Assembly (NCBI GenBank): GCA_964508135.1
Contig: CAZDSU010000040.1
Span: forward strand, 1-64,000
Direction of reading: 5' to 3'
Length of the DNA stretch: 64,000 nt
From: UBA6168 sp964508135
GTDB lineage: Bacteria; Bacteroidota; Bacteroidia; Chitinophagales; Saprospiraceae
Made by a program: the position numbers and the translations under genes
The notes under the pieces: model-generated
Database searches by the model: none
Seen by the model: the letters and a program-made list of their open reading frames with translations, nothing else
What the model was told of the DNA's origin: nothing
Shown: one piece after another, positions 1-8,630 of the stretch
Layout of the letters: each line of letters starts with the position of its first letter
Numbering within the stretch: the first letter of the stretch is position 1

Positions 1-568
1 TGTAAAAATTGCTGGCCTCCAAGTACTGGAATACCGCATCGGGCAGCAGGTACTGTACCGATTTGCCCTCCCTGATGCACTGGCGGATGTAAGTGGCCGA
101 TATGTCGAGCATTGGCGCTTCGAAGTGGCGGATGTTGGGGTAGTCGGCGAATTCGCCAAGTTCGACGTTGGGGCGCTTGTAGAGGTAAATCTCATAGTCC
201 CGCAACAGGATTTCGTAGTTTTTCCATTTGTTGATGGTGGCGAGGTTGTCGCCTCCCATGATGAGCACAAACTGCTTGGTGGGATGTTTTTCCCTCAAAA
301 ATGCAAGTGTGTCAATGGTGTAGGATGGCTTCGGAAGACCAAACTCGATATTGGAAGCCCGGAGCACGGGGTTGTCGCCAATGGCCAACTGCACGAGGTG
401 CAGGCGGTCGTGGTCTTTGGCCAGTGCGGCCTTGGGTTTGAGCGGGTTTTGGGGGCTTACGACCAGCCAAACCTGCTCAAGGTCGGTACGGGTGGCCATG
501 TAGTTGGCGATTATCATGTGGCCAACGTGAACTGGATTGAACGAACCGAAAAACAAGCCGATTTTCAT
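1..568 (-). CDS. nadD: Nicotinate-nucleotide adenylyltransferase (C-terminus cut by window edge)
   Basis: NadD transfers AMP from ATP to nicotinate mononucleotide to form deamido-NAD in cytoplasmic NAD synthesis. I translated the minus strand from the ATG at 568. It begins MKIGLFFGSFNPVHVGH, which is the nucleotidyltransferase GxFNPxHxGH motif, and later has SPQNPLK and a C-terminal ISATYIRQ match to the family ISSTxIR signature. About 189 residues are present and the reading frame is open to base 1, so only a few C-terminal residues are missing. The plus-strand reading frame over the same bases is a shadow. Identification is strong. Confidence 0.93.
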   Translation of the reverse strand, partial: MKIGLFFGSFNPVHVGHMIIANYMATRTDLEQVWLVVSPQNPLKPKAALAKDHDRLHLVQLAIGDNPVLRASNIEFGLPKPSYTIDTLAFLREKHPTKQFVLIMGGDNLATINKWKNYEILLRDYEIYLYKRPNVELGEFADYPNIRHFEAPMLDISATYIRQCIREGKSVQYLLPDAVFQYLEASNFY

Positions 569-739
569 TGGCAATGAGCGAATGAATGAATGGTGGAATG
601 ATTTAAACTAAAGGGTGGAGAAGAAATTCAGAAAGCAAAAATCCGAATTATCCTTACCTTGCCCCGCTTTTCAGGCTGCAAGATAGCAGTTTCCTTCCCC
701 CTCCAAACACAACATAAAAATAACGAACCGTATTAAACT

Positions 740-1729
740 ATGACGAATACACGAGCAGCAATTACTGGAATCCACGCCTACGTGCCGGATTATGTGCTCA
801 CAAATGCTGAGTTGGAAAAAATGGTTGACACCAACGACGAGTGGGTCGTTTCTCGCACTGGCATCCGGGAGCGCCGGATTTTGAAGGGTGAGGGGCTTGC
901 CACATCTTACCTTGGCATACAGGCCGTGAACGGCCTATTGGAGAAAACAGGCACCAAGCCCGAAGACGTGGAACTGCTAATTTGTGCCACCGTCACCCCG
1001 GACATGATGTTCCCAGATACTGCCAACCTGATTGCACACCGAACAGGATTGAAAAATGCCTTCACTTTTGATGTGGGCGCTGCATGTTCAGGCTTCCTGT
1101 TCGCATTGACCACGGGAGCACAGTACATCAATTCAGGCATGTGCAAGAAAGTCATCGTCGTCGGAGCCGACAAGATGTCCTCCATCGTTGACTACACCGA
1201 CCGGGCCACTTGTATCCTTTTCGGCGATGCAGGCGGGGCGGTGCTGCTTGAACCATCCTCGGATGGCAACGGCATCATGGACTCGGTGCTGCACTCCGAT
1301 GGCAGCGGCGCCGAAAACCTGTACCAGCGGGCAGGCGGCTCCCTCAAACCAGCCAGCCATGAAACTGTGGACGCCAAGGAGCATTATATTTACCAAAACG
1401 GGCGGCCAGTGTACAAGGCAGCCGTGTCGGGCATGGCCGGCGTGGTGAAGGAAGTGATGAAGAAAAACGGCCTTTCTGCCGACGACATCGCTTGGGTAGT
1501 GCCTCACCAAGCCAACCTGCGCATCATCGAGTCGGTGTCCAGCATGGCCGATTTTCCAATGGAAAAAGTCATGGTGAACATAAACAAATACGGCAACACG
1601 ACTGCTGCCACTATCCCGCTTTGTCTTTGGGAATGGGAAAACCAGCTCAAAAAAGGCGACAACCTGATACTGACTGCATTCGGCGGGGGTTATACTTGGG
1701 GGGCTATTTGGGTGAAATGGGCGATTTGA
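740..1729 (+). CDS. fabH: 3-oxoacyl-[acyl-carrier-protein] synthase III
   Basis: FabH condenses acetyl-CoA or another starter acyl-CoA with malonyl-ACP to begin fatty acid synthesis. The 329-residue length is typical. The catalytic triad is visible: Cys116 in GAACSGFL, His256 in VPHQANLR and Asn286 in NKYGNTTAA. The gene leads a same-strand run with efp, accB and accC, a lipid-initiation grouping, although a hairpin and a promoter-like element separate it from efp. In Bacteroidota this enzyme often accepts branched starters; nothing visible here decides the starter preference. Confidence 0.97.
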   Translation: MTNTRAAITGIHAYVPDYVLTNAELEKMVDTNDEWVVSRTGIRERRILKGEGLATSYLGIQAVNGLLEKTGTKPEDVELLICATVTPDMMFPDTANLIAHRTGLKNAFTFDVGAACSGFLFALTTGAQYINSGMCKKVIVVGADKMSSIVDYTDRATCILFGDAGGAVLLEPSSDGNGIMDSVLHSDGSGAENLYQRAGGSLKPASHETVDAKEHYIYQNGRPVYKAAVSGMAGVVKEVMKKNGLSADDIAWVVPHQANLRIIESVSSMADFPMEKVMVNINKYGNTTAATIPLCLWEWENQLKKGDNLILTAFGGGYTWGAIWVKWAI

Positions 1730-1732
1730 AAT

Positions 1733-1817
1733 ATTGCTGGATTGTTATTATTGTTGAATTGTTTTGGAGCCATGGCCAGCAATCCCAACAATCAAACAAT
1801 AATAACAATCCAGCAAT
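1733..1817. repeat. Intergenic hairpin between fabH and efp (perfect 23-bp arms)
   Basis: Bases 1733-1755 and 1795-1817 are perfect reverse complements over 23 bases, with a 39-base spacer. The arms are made of ATTG-type words such as ATTGCTGGATTGTTATTA. The repeat starts four bases after the fabH stop and ends just before the efp promoter element. No T-run follows, so it is not a classical terminator. It shares its word vocabulary with the repeats at 19267, 42786 and 51875. Confidence 0.85.
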
Positions 1818-1821
1818 TAAT

Positions 1822-1829
1822 TACCTTTG
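1822..1829 (+). promoter_or_regulatory. Bacteroidota -7 promoter element for efp
   Basis: TACCTTTG matches the Bacteroidota sigma consensus TAnnTTTG exactly and lies 52 bases before the efp start. No clear TTTG -33 box is seen at the usual spacing. Confidence 0.55.
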
Positions 1830-1881
1830 CGCCGTTTTTCAAAGCACCCATTTATTTTTCATCAATTAATTTAAAAACTCA

Positions 1882-2442
1882 ATGGCAACTACTTCCGATA
1901 TACGAAACGGCTTGTGCATGGACATGGACAGTGATATTTGGACCGTAGTCGAATTCCAGCACGTTAAACCAGGCAAAGGCCCAGCCTTCGTGCGCACCAA
2001 GCTAAAGTCCTTGACCAAGGGCAAAGTGATTGACCGTACGTGGCCTTCTGGCCACGCCATCACCGAAATAAGGGTAGAAAGGCGTAAGTTCCAGTACCTC
2101 TATAAAGACGAAATGGGCTACAACTTCATGAACATGGACGATTATAACCAGGTTGCCCTTGAAGAAAGCCTTATCGTCAGCCCACAATTTTTGCAGGAAG
2201 GCATGGTGGTGGATGTTCTGTTCAACTCCGCCAACGATGCGCCACTAACCCTTGAAATGCCGGCAATGGTCGTGGTGGAAATCACCTACACGGAACCTGG
2301 CATCAAAGGAGATACTGCCACCAACACCTACAAACCCGCCACAGTGGACACGGGTGCAGAGGTGAAAGTGCCGCTTTTTATCAATACTGGCGAAAAAATC
2401 AAAGTGGACACCACCACCGGTGAATACATGGGAAGAGCATAA
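1882..2442 (+). CDS. efp: Elongation factor P
   Basis: EF-P binds the ribosome between the P and E sites and relieves stalling at polyproline stretches. The 186-residue protein has the three-barrel EF-P layout, with the tip loop HVKPGKGPAF carrying Lys32, the residue modified in many lineages. No epmA/epmB or other modifying enzyme gene is in the window. Several proline-rich proteins nearby, such as the biotin carrier linker and the OmpA-family protein at 29130, are plausible clients; that is inference. Confidence 0.96.
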   Translation: MATTSDIRNGLCMDMDSDIWTVVEFQHVKPGKGPAFVRTKLKSLTKGKVIDRTWPSGHAITEIRVERRKFQYLYKDEMGYNFMNMDDYNQVALEESLIVSPQFLQEGMVVDVLFNSANDAPLTLEMPAMVVVEITYTEPGIKGDTATNTYKPATVDTGAEVKVPLFINTGEKIKVDTTTGEYMGRA

Positions 2443-2537
2443 CAGCGGCAGGCCGCAAACGATTGACGATGGGCTTGCTTGCGCAATGGCCGCCCATCAT
2501 CAACCGTCCACCAGCTGCCGAACCTAAAACGAAAAAT

Positions 2538-3065
2538 ATGACTTTTCAGGAAATCCAGGAGCTTATCCGGCTCCTCAACAAGTCCAACCTGGCCGAGTTC
2601 AAGATGGAGGAGGGCGATTTCAAACTCTCCATCCGAACGGCATTGTATCGCGACACAAAAACAGCGCACGTTGTCGCAGCGCCAATTCAAATGGCAGCAC
2701 CTACCATGGGCAGCCCTGCGCCAGCAAGCCTGGTTCCCGCTGCCTCTCCAGCCCCGGCAGCAGAAGCCGCCTCCGAGAAACCTTCCGAGGCCGTTGCCAA
2801 GCCAGCTCAACCTTCTGGCCAAGTTTACAAAGAAATAAAGTCGCCAATGGTAGGCACTTTTTACCGCTCCGCCACACCGGAGAAGCCATCCTATGTTGAA
2901 ATTGGGCAGAAAGTCAAAAAAGGCGACGTCGTCTGCATCATCGAAGCCATGAAGCTTTTCAACGAAATTGAAAGCGAAATCAGTGGCACCATCGTCAAGG
3001 TAATGGTTGACAACGCCCAACCTGTTGAATACGACCAAGTACTTTTCCTCGTAGAGCCGGATTAA
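2538..3065 (+). CDS. accB: Acetyl-CoA carboxylase biotin carboxyl carrier protein
   Basis: BCCP carries carboxybiotin between biotin carboxylase and carboxyltransferase in malonyl-CoA synthesis. From the ATG at 2538 it is 175 residues: an N-terminal helical part, an Ala/Pro-rich linker (about residues 45-95) and a C-terminal biotinyl domain with EAMKLFN, where Lys139 is biotinylated. An upstream in-frame ATG at 2463 would add 25 low-complexity residues; I prefer 2538 because MTFQEIQELI is the usual family start and the preceding bases are A-rich. It is followed by accC. Confidence 0.95.
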   Translation: MTFQEIQELIRLLNKSNLAEFKMEEGDFKLSIRTALYRDTKTAHVVAAPIQMAAPTMGSPAPASLVPAASPAPAAEAASEKPSEAVAKPAQPSGQVYKEIKSPMVGTFYRSATPEKPSYVEIGQKVKKGDVVCIIEAMKLFNEIESEISGTIVKVMVDNAQPVEYDQVLFLVEPD

Positions 3066-3070
3066 CTTAA

Positions 3071-3162
3071 TAGACATTAGACGTAGACATTAGACATTAG
3101 ATGGGGTATAGTGCCTTACAATGTCCGCTGTCTAATGTCTAATGTCTATCGTCCAATGTCTA
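3071..3162. repeat. Hairpin between accB and accC
   Basis: Bases 3071-3101 and 3131-3162 form near-perfect inverted arms. The inner 18 bases pair perfectly and the outer part pairs with one bulge and one mismatch. Each arm is itself a tandem of words like TAGACATTAGAC (plus strand) or GTCTAATGTCTA (other arm). The repeat lies inside what should be a two-gene accBC operon and ends two bases before the accC start codon, so it could affect accC translation. Confidence 0.85.
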
Positions 3163-3164
3163 TT

Positions 3165-4511
3165 ATGTTCGATAAAGTTCTCATAGCCAATCGTGGCGAA
3201 ATAGCGCTGCGAGTCATACGCACTTGCCGCGAGATGGGCATCAAAACGGTGGCCATCTACTCCACCGCCGATGCCGACAGCCTACATGTCCGCTTTGCCG
3301 ACGAAGCCGTTTGCGTCGGACCTCCACAGTCCAAGGATTCGTACCTGAACATACCCCGCATCATGGCAGCCGCCGAAATAACCAACGCTGATGCCATCCA
3401 CCCCGGCTATGGTTTTTTGGCAGAAAATGCCGATTTCGCTGAAATCTGCGGCGAGTACGGCATCAAGTTCATCGGCCCTACGCCCTCGCAGATCCGCTCC
3501 ATGGGCGACAAAATCACTGCCAAAACCACCATGATTGCCGCAGGTGTGCCAGTCGTGCCCGGTTCCGGCGGCCTCATCTCCGATGTCAAAGAGGGCATTG
3601 GCCTTGCCAAGGAGATAGGCTACCCGGTCATCATCAAGGCAACTGCGGGCGGCGGCGGCAAGGGCATGCGCATCATTTGGGACGAAGCCTCTTTTGAATC
3701 CAACTGGAACATGGCCCGCAACGAGGCTAAGGCTTCCTTCGGCAACGATGGCATCTACATGGAAAAATACATTGAAGAGCCACGTCACATAGAGTTCCAG
3801 ATAGTGGGCGACCAGTACGGTACGGTCTGCCACCTCTCCGAGCGGGAGTGCAGCATCCAGCGCCGCCACCAGAAACTGGTGGAAGAAAGCCCCTCACCGT
3901 TCATGACCCCAGAGCTTCGCCAAAAAATGGGCGATGCCGCCATCAAAGCAGGGCAGGCCATCAACTACGAGGGCGTCGGCACCATAGAGTTCTTGGTGGA
4001 CAAGTACCGTAATTTTTACTTCATGGAAATGAACACCCGCATCCAGGTGGAGCATCCGGTGACGGAGGAGGTGATTGACCATGATTTGATAAAAGAACAA
4101 TTGAAAGTGGCCATGGGCGAGCCAATTACCGGCAAGAATTACTACCCAGAAATGCACGCCATGGAGTGCCGCATCAACGCCGAAGACCCCTACCGGGACT
4201 TCCGCCCATCGCCCGGCAAAATCATTTCCCTGCACACCGCCAAGGGCCACGGCGTCCGGGTGGACACGCACGTGTACGCCGGATACGTCATCCCGCCCTA
4301 CTACGACTCCCTCATTGCAAAACTCATCTGCCGCGCCCGCACCCGCGACGAGTGCATCACGAAAATGGAACGGGCCCTCGAAGAATTCATCGTGGAAGGC
4401 GTCAAGACGACAATCCCTTTCCACAAAAAACTGATGAAAGACGAGAATTTTAGGTCTGGGAACTTCCACACTGGGTTCTTGAACGATTTTGATTTGGGAA
4501 CGGAAGACTGA
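3165..4511 (+). CDS. accC: Acetyl-CoA carboxylase, biotin carboxylase subunit
   Basis: AccC uses ATP and bicarbonate to carboxylate the biotin on BCCP. From the ATG at 3165 (MFDKVLIANRGEIALR, the invariant family start) it is 448 residues, the normal length. The ATP-grasp glycine-rich loop KATAGGGGKGMR and the EMNTRIQVEHPVTE active-site motif are present. The longer start at 3111 would translate through the upstream hairpin and is unlikely. It forms an operon with accB. Confidence 0.97.
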   Translation: MFDKVLIANRGEIALRVIRTCREMGIKTVAIYSTADADSLHVRFADEAVCVGPPQSKDSYLNIPRIMAAAEITNADAIHPGYGFLAENADFAEICGEYGIKFIGPTPSQIRSMGDKITAKTTMIAAGVPVVPGSGGLISDVKEGIGLAKEIGYPVIIKATAGGGGKGMRIIWDEASFESNWNMARNEAKASFGNDGIYMEKYIEEPRHIEFQIVGDQYGTVCHLSERECSIQRRHQKLVEESPSPFMTPELRQKMGDAAIKAGQAINYEGVGTIEFLVDKYRNFYFMEMNTRIQVEHPVTEEVIDHDLIKEQLKVAMGEPITGKNYYPEMHAMECRINAEDPYRDFRPSPGKIISLHTAKGHGVRVDTHVYAGYVIPPYYDSLIAKLICRARTRDECITKMERALEEFIVEGVKTTIPFHKKLMKDENFRSGNFHTGFLNDFDLGTED

Positions 4512-4515
4512 AAAT

Positions 4516-4586
4516 AACTGTGAACTATGAATTGTGAACTGTGAACGGGCGAACAGTTCACAATTCACCGTTCACCATTCACAGTT
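4516..4586. repeat. Hairpin between accC and pcm
   Basis: Bases 4528-4542 pair perfectly with 4553-4567 (15 bp), and outer words AACTGTGAAC (4516-4525) and TTCACAGTT (4578-4586) also pair. The arms are degenerate tandems of GTGAACT. The repeat begins just after the accC stop and ends two bases before the pcm start. Confidence 0.82.
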
Positions 4587-4588
4587 CG

Positions 4589-5239
4589 ATGCAAGAGGAC
4601 TCCTACCGCCACAAAGGCCTACGCCGCAAGCTGGTTGATTCCCTTCGGAAAAAAGGCATTACTGACGAGCGGGTACTCGCCGCCATTGAGGCCGTGCCAC
4701 GCCATTTTTTCCTCGACAGCGCATTCGCCGACCTGGCATACGAAGACAAGGCCCTGCCCATCGAGCGGGAGCAGACCATTTCGCAGCCCTATACCGTTGC
4801 CTTCCAAACTCAACTTCTTGATTTGCAGAAACGGGACCGGGTGCTCGAAATCGGGACGGGTTCTGGCTACCAAGCAGCTATTTTAGGGCAAATGGGAGCA
4901 AGGGTCTTCACCGTGGAGCGGCAGGAGCAGCTTTTTCTCGAAGCAAAAAAACTACTTGCAACCTTGGGCTTCACCAACGTTCGTTGCTACTTTCGGGATG
5001 GCACGAAGGGCTTACGGGAGTTTGCCCCATACGATAAAATCATCGTGACGGCGGGTGCCACAGAAGTGCCGCAGACCTTGCTCGACCAACTCAGCATCGG
5101 AGGTTTCATGATTATTCCTGTTGGTGTCCGCTTGCAAAAAATGCTTCGCATCACCAAAAAATCTGAAACCGATTACGTTGAAGAAGATTTTGGCGCCTTC
5201 CGCTTCGTTCCTTTCATCGGCGGCACAGAATCCAAGTGA
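4589..5239 (+). CDS. pcm: Protein-L-isoaspartate O-methyltransferase
   Basis: The enzyme methylates L-isoaspartyl residues of damaged proteins using S-adenosylmethionine so that they can revert to aspartate. From the ATG at 4589 (MQEDSYRHKGLRRKLV) it is 216 residues, the usual size. The SAM-binding motif VLEIGTGSGYQAAIL and the family stretches VPRHFF and QTISQPYTVA are clear. A start at 4541 would read through the upstream hairpin, so 4589 is preferred. Confidence 0.95.
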   Translation: MQEDSYRHKGLRRKLVDSLRKKGITDERVLAAIEAVPRHFFLDSAFADLAYEDKALPIEREQTISQPYTVAFQTQLLDLQKRDRVLEIGTGSGYQAAILGQMGARVFTVERQEQLFLEAKKLLATLGFTNVRCYFRDGTKGLREFAPYDKIIVTAGATEVPQTLLDQLSIGGFMIIPVGVRLQKMLRITKKSETDYVEEDFGAFRFVPFIGGTESK

Positions 5240-5269
5240 TTCAATTACAACTAGCCACCACAAATTCCC

Positions 5270-5277
5270 TAACTTTG
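5270..5277 (+). promoter_or_regulatory. -7 promoter element upstream of the E2 gene
   Basis: TAACTTTG matches TAnnTTTG exactly, 78 bases before the E2 start. The leader between them is AT-rich and contains a small stem AAAACC...GGTTTT (about 5307-5327). No -33 box is obvious. Confidence 0.5.
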
Positions 5278-5355
5278 CAGCCGAATTTTTCCTAACCAAA
5301 TATTTAAAAAACCGTTGAAAAGGTTTTCTAAACCGCAACGAACAACGACAACATC

Positions 5356-6705
5356 ATGGCGCAGTTAGAACTGATAATGCCCAAAATGGGCGAGAGCATC
5401 ATGGAAGCCACCATACTGAAGTGGGCAAAAAAAGTGGGCGACCGAGTAGAAGCCGACGAAACCATCCTCGAAATTGCTACCGACAAGGTGGACTCCGAGG
5501 TGCCTTCCCCTACCGCAGGCGTCATCGCTGAAATCTTTTTCAAGGAAAACGACGTGGTACCCGTTGGCAAGGCCATTGCCATCATCGCCACCGACGGTGA
5601 GGCCGTTGCTCCCAAACCATCGCCAGCCTTGAAGGAGGAGCCAATTCCCGCAGCCGCTTCCAACGGCCATTCCAACCTCACTGTGGCAAACGGCGTGACC
5701 CATGCTGCGCAACCCGCAAACAGAGAAGCTGCTCCATCCGTTGCGCTTGAGGGCCCTGCAATACCTGGCCGCTTCTACTCACCTTTGGTAAAAAACATCG
5801 CCAAGGCAGAGAATATCAGCGCCGCGGAGCTGGAACGCATACCCGGCTCGGGCCAGCTGGGGAGGGTGACCAAGCAGGACATTCTGGCTTATGTTGAAAC
5901 CCGACATACTCCGGTAGCCGACCTCCAGCCAGTAGCCCAATCACCAATTCCCAATTCCCAATCCCCAACACCCAAGCCCGCCGTCAGCGTCTCCGGCAAC
6001 GTGGAAATCGTGGAGATGGACCGGATGCGCAAGCTCATCGCCGACCACATGGTGATGTCGAAGCAAACATCGCCGCACGTGACCAGTTTCGTGGAAGTGG
6101 ACGTGACGAACCTCGTCAACTGGCGGGAGCGCAACAAGGCAGTTTTTGAGAAAAAATATGGGGAAAAAATCACCTTCACGCCCATCTTCGTTGAGGCCGT
6201 AGCCAAAGCCATCAGCGACTTCCCGATGGTCAACGTCTCCGTGGACGGCAACCGCATCATCGTCAAGAAAGACATAAACGTCGGCATGGCCACTGCCCTG
6301 CCGAGCGGCAACCTCATTGTGCCCGTCATCAAAAATGCCAATACACTAAACCTCGTCGGCCTCACCAAGGCCGTGAACGACCTTGCTGGCCGTGCCCGCC
6401 AAGGCAAGCTCAAGCCCGAGGAAATACAGGACGGCACCTTCACGCTCACCAACGTTGGCACCTTCGGCAACGTGATGGGCACGCCAATCATTAACCAGCC
6501 GCAGGTGGCCATCATGGCTGTAGGTGCTATCCGCAAAAAGCCCGCTGTGGTGGAGACGGAGTACGGAGACCTGATTGCTATTCGCCAAATGATGTTCCTC
6601 TCCATGAGCTACGACCACCGGGTAGTGGACGGTTCGCTTGGCGGTTCCTTCATCCGCCGGGTCGGGGATTATTTGGAACAGTTTGATGGGAAAAGAGAGG
6701 TTTGA
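5356..6705 (+). CDS. 2-oxo acid dehydrogenase E2 (dihydrolipoamide acyltransferase)
   Basis: E2 transfers the acyl group from lipoate to CoA in a pyruvate, branched-chain or 2-oxoglutarate dehydrogenase complex. The 449 residues contain a lipoyl domain with Lys44 in ATDKVDSEVP, a peripheral subunit-binding domain (about residues 135-175, FYSPLVKNIAKAEN) and the catalytic domain ending in MSYDHRVVDG (His421, Asp425). The single lipoyl domain and sequence style fit the branched-chain or general acyltransferase group. The E1 and E3 genes are not adjacent, so the substrate is uncertain. The linker before the catalytic core carries a tandem-repeat insertion (5936-5973). Confidence 0.92.
   Translation: MAQLELIMPKMGESIMEATILKWAKKVGDRVEADETILEIATDKVDSEVPSPTAGVIAEIFFKENDVVPVGKAIAIIATDGEAVAPKPSPALKEEPIPAAASNGHSNLTVANGVTHAAQPANREAAPSVALEGPAIPGRFYSPLVKNIAKAENISAAELERIPGSGQLGRVTKQDILAYVETRHTPVADLQPVAQSPIPNSQSPTPKPAVSVSGNVEIVEMDRMRKLIADHMVMSKQTSPHVTSFVEVDVTNLVNWRERNKAVFEKKYGEKITFTPIFVEAVAKAISDFPMVNVSVDGNRIIVKKDINVGMATALPSGNLIVPVIKNANTLNLVGLTKAVNDLAGRARQGKLKPEEIQDGTFTLTNVGTFGNVMGTPIINQPQVAIMAVGAIRKKPAVVETEYGDLIAIRQMMFLSMSYDHRVVDGSLGGSFIRRVGDYLEQFDGKREV
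5936..5973 (+). repeat. In-frame CCCAATT tandem inside the E2 linker
   Basis: The bases repeat CCCAATT-type words about five times (AATTCCCAATTCCCAATCCC) within the flexible linker between the subunit-binding and catalytic domains, encoding a Ser/Pro/Asn-rich patch. The same words make up the hairpin inside aroB at 9513-9569, so it looks like one arm of such an element. Confidence 0.7.
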
Positions 6706-6734
6706 GAGGTATGAGGTGTAGAGGTATGAGGTAT
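6705..6734 (+). repeat. 15-bp tandem duplication between the E2 gene and lspA
   Basis: AGAGGTATGAGGTGT (6705-6719) is repeated as AGAGGTATGAGGTAT (6720-6734), starting at the last base of the E2 stop codon. No inverted partner is seen, so this may be a single arm of the hairpin-type repeats seen elsewhere. Confidence 0.7.
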
Positions 6735-6753
6735 TAAACGCATTGTGAAGCTT

Positions 6754-7254
6754 ATGAAAATTGATAAGATAAAACTGCTGCTGTTTGCTTTGCTCATCTT
6801 CTGTTCGGTCGGTTGCGACCGGGTGACGAAGGGCTTGGCCAAAGAGCATCTCGAAGGTTTGGGTGAGTTGTCGTACCTGAACGACACCTTCCGATTGGTG
6901 TACGTGGAGAACTCCGGCGCAGCCATGAGCTTGGGCGCCGATTGGCACCCCGATTTAAAGTTTTGGGTACTCAGCCTATTGCCAGTGGGCGTACTCGCAT
7001 TGGTGCTTGGGTTCGTTTTGAAAAACATCAACAGGCTTGATTTCATCCACCTCACGGGGCTTGGGCTGATCATCGCAGGTGGGGCTGGCAATCTTTTCGA
7101 CCGTTTTTTCAACAACAGCCTCGTGCCTGATTTTATGAACCTTGGCGTGAACAGCCTCCGCACTGGCATTTTTAACGTGGCGGATGTTTGTATTTCAATG
7201 GGGATAATTATTACGTTGGTGTTTTATCGGAGTTTGGAGCGGGCGACTTCTTAG
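6754..7254 (+). CDS. lspA: Lipoprotein signal peptidase (signal peptidase II)
   Basis: LspA is an inner-membrane aspartyl protease that removes signal peptides from diacylglyceryl-modified prolipoproteins. From the ATG at 6754 it has 166 residues with four hydrophobic segments. Family motifs are visible: ENSGAAMS, GGAGNLFDRF, the catalytic-region VPDFMNL and FNVADVCIS. The first segment contains SVGC, which resembles a lipobox but is probably just part of helix 1. Many lipoproteins are encoded in this window (25543, 28036). The gene converges on kmo and overlaps its end by four bases. Confidence 0.94.
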   Translation: MKIDKIKLLLFALLIFCSVGCDRVTKGLAKEHLEGLGELSYLNDTFRLVYVENSGAAMSLGADWHPDLKFWVLSLLPVGVLALVLGFVLKNINRLDFIHLTGLGLIIAGGAGNLFDRFFNNSLVPDFMNLGVNSLRTGIFNVADVCISMGIIITLVFYRSLERATS

Positions 7255-8624
7255 CACCCGGACAACCACTCCCGAAACACATCTTCCACTTCTGCCCCGT
7301 TCCACTTCTCCTCCAAGCCCTTGATTTTCAGCATCTTATTGAACAACTGCTCATGTCGTGTCACCTCTGCCAGCGCCCGGCTGTACGGCACATGGCTGAA
7401 GCTCACCATTGAATATACAGACTGGAACTCCTTCGGAAACCGTTCGTGCAGGTGCTTTTCGATTTTTTTCCAAAGCAAAAACTTGGGGTCTGCGACCTTG
7501 TCCCGCATTTCAATGAAGTTCAGGAGGGCCAGGTCGGCGATGGCGTTCGAGTCCTCGGGTCGGTTGGCGTTGAATTCCTCGATGATGGCGGGCCATTCTT
7601 CTTCGTACTTGTCCATCAGGCTGTCAAGGATGGTACAGTCCTCGAAGCCACAGTTCATGCCCTGCCCGAAGAACGGCACAATGGCATGGGCGGCATCACC
7701 GAGCAGCAAAATCTTGTGGCGGTAGTGCCAAGGATTGCAGCGCACCGTGACCAGCGCCGAGGTTGGATTCTCCGTAAAATCCTGCACCAATGTGGGCATG
7801 AGCGGGATGACATCCGGGAAGTATTTTTCGAAAAAGGCCATCACCTGCGCCTCCGATTTCAAGTTTTCAAACGAAGCCTCGCCCTCGAACGGAAGGAACA
7901 GCGTACAGGTAAAACTGCCGTCCACGTTCGGTAGTGCGATGAGCATGAACTGGCCCCGTGGCCAAATATGCAGGCCGTTGATGTGCATCCGGTGGCCGCC
8001 GCCTGCCTGTCCGGTAGGCAGGTTTTCGGCTGGCGGAATGGAAAGCTCCTTGTACCCGTAATCAATATACTGCTGTGAATAATTGAACCGGGGCAGCTTT
8101 TGCAGGCTTTGCCGCACGGGCGAAAACGCACCGTCCGTCCCAAAAATCAGGTCGCTCTCGATGGCGTATTGGACGCCCGTGCGGGTGTCCTCGAAGCGCA
8201 CCGAACTGTTGTCGAGGTCAACGCCGAGGCAGGCCTGGTTGAAATGGAAGCGCACTTGGCTGAACTCGTCGGCGATGTTCACCAGTTCGATGTTCAGCCC
8301 ACCACGGGAGACCGAGTAGATGGCCTGCCCCTCTTCGCCGTAAGGTTGATAGGTGAGCGACCCGTCGGTGCCGTGCATCATGCGGCCCGGCATGGGAATG
8401 GCCACGGCCTCGATTTTTTCACGAATGCCCGCAATCTCCACGGCCTTCCAGCCCCGCTCGCTCAGGGCTAGGTTTATCGAGCGCCCTCCCACGTAGCCCG
8501 CTTGCCGGAAGTCGGCCCGGCGTTCGTACACGTCCACTTGGTATCCCCGTTTTGCCAAAATGACCGCCCAGAGTGCGCCGACCAACCCTGCACCGACGAT
8601 GACTGCTTTTTTTTCGTTTGCCAT
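7251..8624 (-). CDS. kmo: Kynurenine 3-monooxygenase (FAD-dependent)
   Basis: KMO hydroxylates L-kynurenine with NADPH and O2 in tryptophan breakdown or de novo NAD synthesis. The 457-residue protein opens with the FAD-binding VIVGAGLVGALWAVILAKRG, has the KMO-typical RSINLALSERG and the second FAD motif GDAAHAIVPFFGQGMN. An 11-residue stretch around NLPTGQAGGG is encoded by a palindromic insertion (8002-8022). The other kynurenine-pathway genes are absent here, but an aminotransferase of the kynurenine/methionine type lies at 52336. The stop overlaps lspA's end on the opposite strand. Confidence 0.92.
   Translation of the reverse strand: MANEKKAVIVGAGLVGALWAVILAKRGYQVDVYERRADFRQAGYVGGRSINLALSERGWKAVEIAGIREKIEAVAIPMPGRMMHGTDGSLTYQPYGEEGQAIYSVSRGGLNIELVNIADEFSQVRFHFNQACLGVDLDNSSVRFEDTRTGVQYAIESDLIFGTDGAFSPVRQSLQKLPRFNYSQQYIDYGYKELSIPPAENLPTGQAGGGHRMHINGLHIWPRGQFMLIALPNVDGSFTCTLFLPFEGEASFENLKSEAQVMAFFEKYFPDVIPLMPTLVQDFTENPTSALVTVRCNPWHYRHKILLLGDAAHAIVPFFGQGMNCGFEDCTILDSLMDKYEEEWPAIIEEFNANRPEDSNAIADLALLNFIEMRDKVADPKFLLWKKIEKHLHERFPKEFQSVYSMVSFSHVPYSRALAEVTRHEQLFNKMLKIKGLEEKWNGAEVEDVFREWLSGC
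8002..8022. repeat. REP-like palindrome inserted in frame in kmo
   Basis: CCTGCCT (8002-8008) and AGGCAGG (8016-8022) are inverted around GTCCGGT. It encodes LPTGQAG inside kynurenine monooxygenase. I recall similar PTGQAG/TGRQAG-type insertions in other Bacteroidota and environmental genomes, which suggests a dispersed palindrome; that needs a search. Confidence 0.7.
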
Positions 8625-8630
8625 TTATTT

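Noticed and set aside
125..577. Plus-strand 150-codon reading frame
   Set aside because: It is antisense to nadD, whose motifs are clear on the minus strand.
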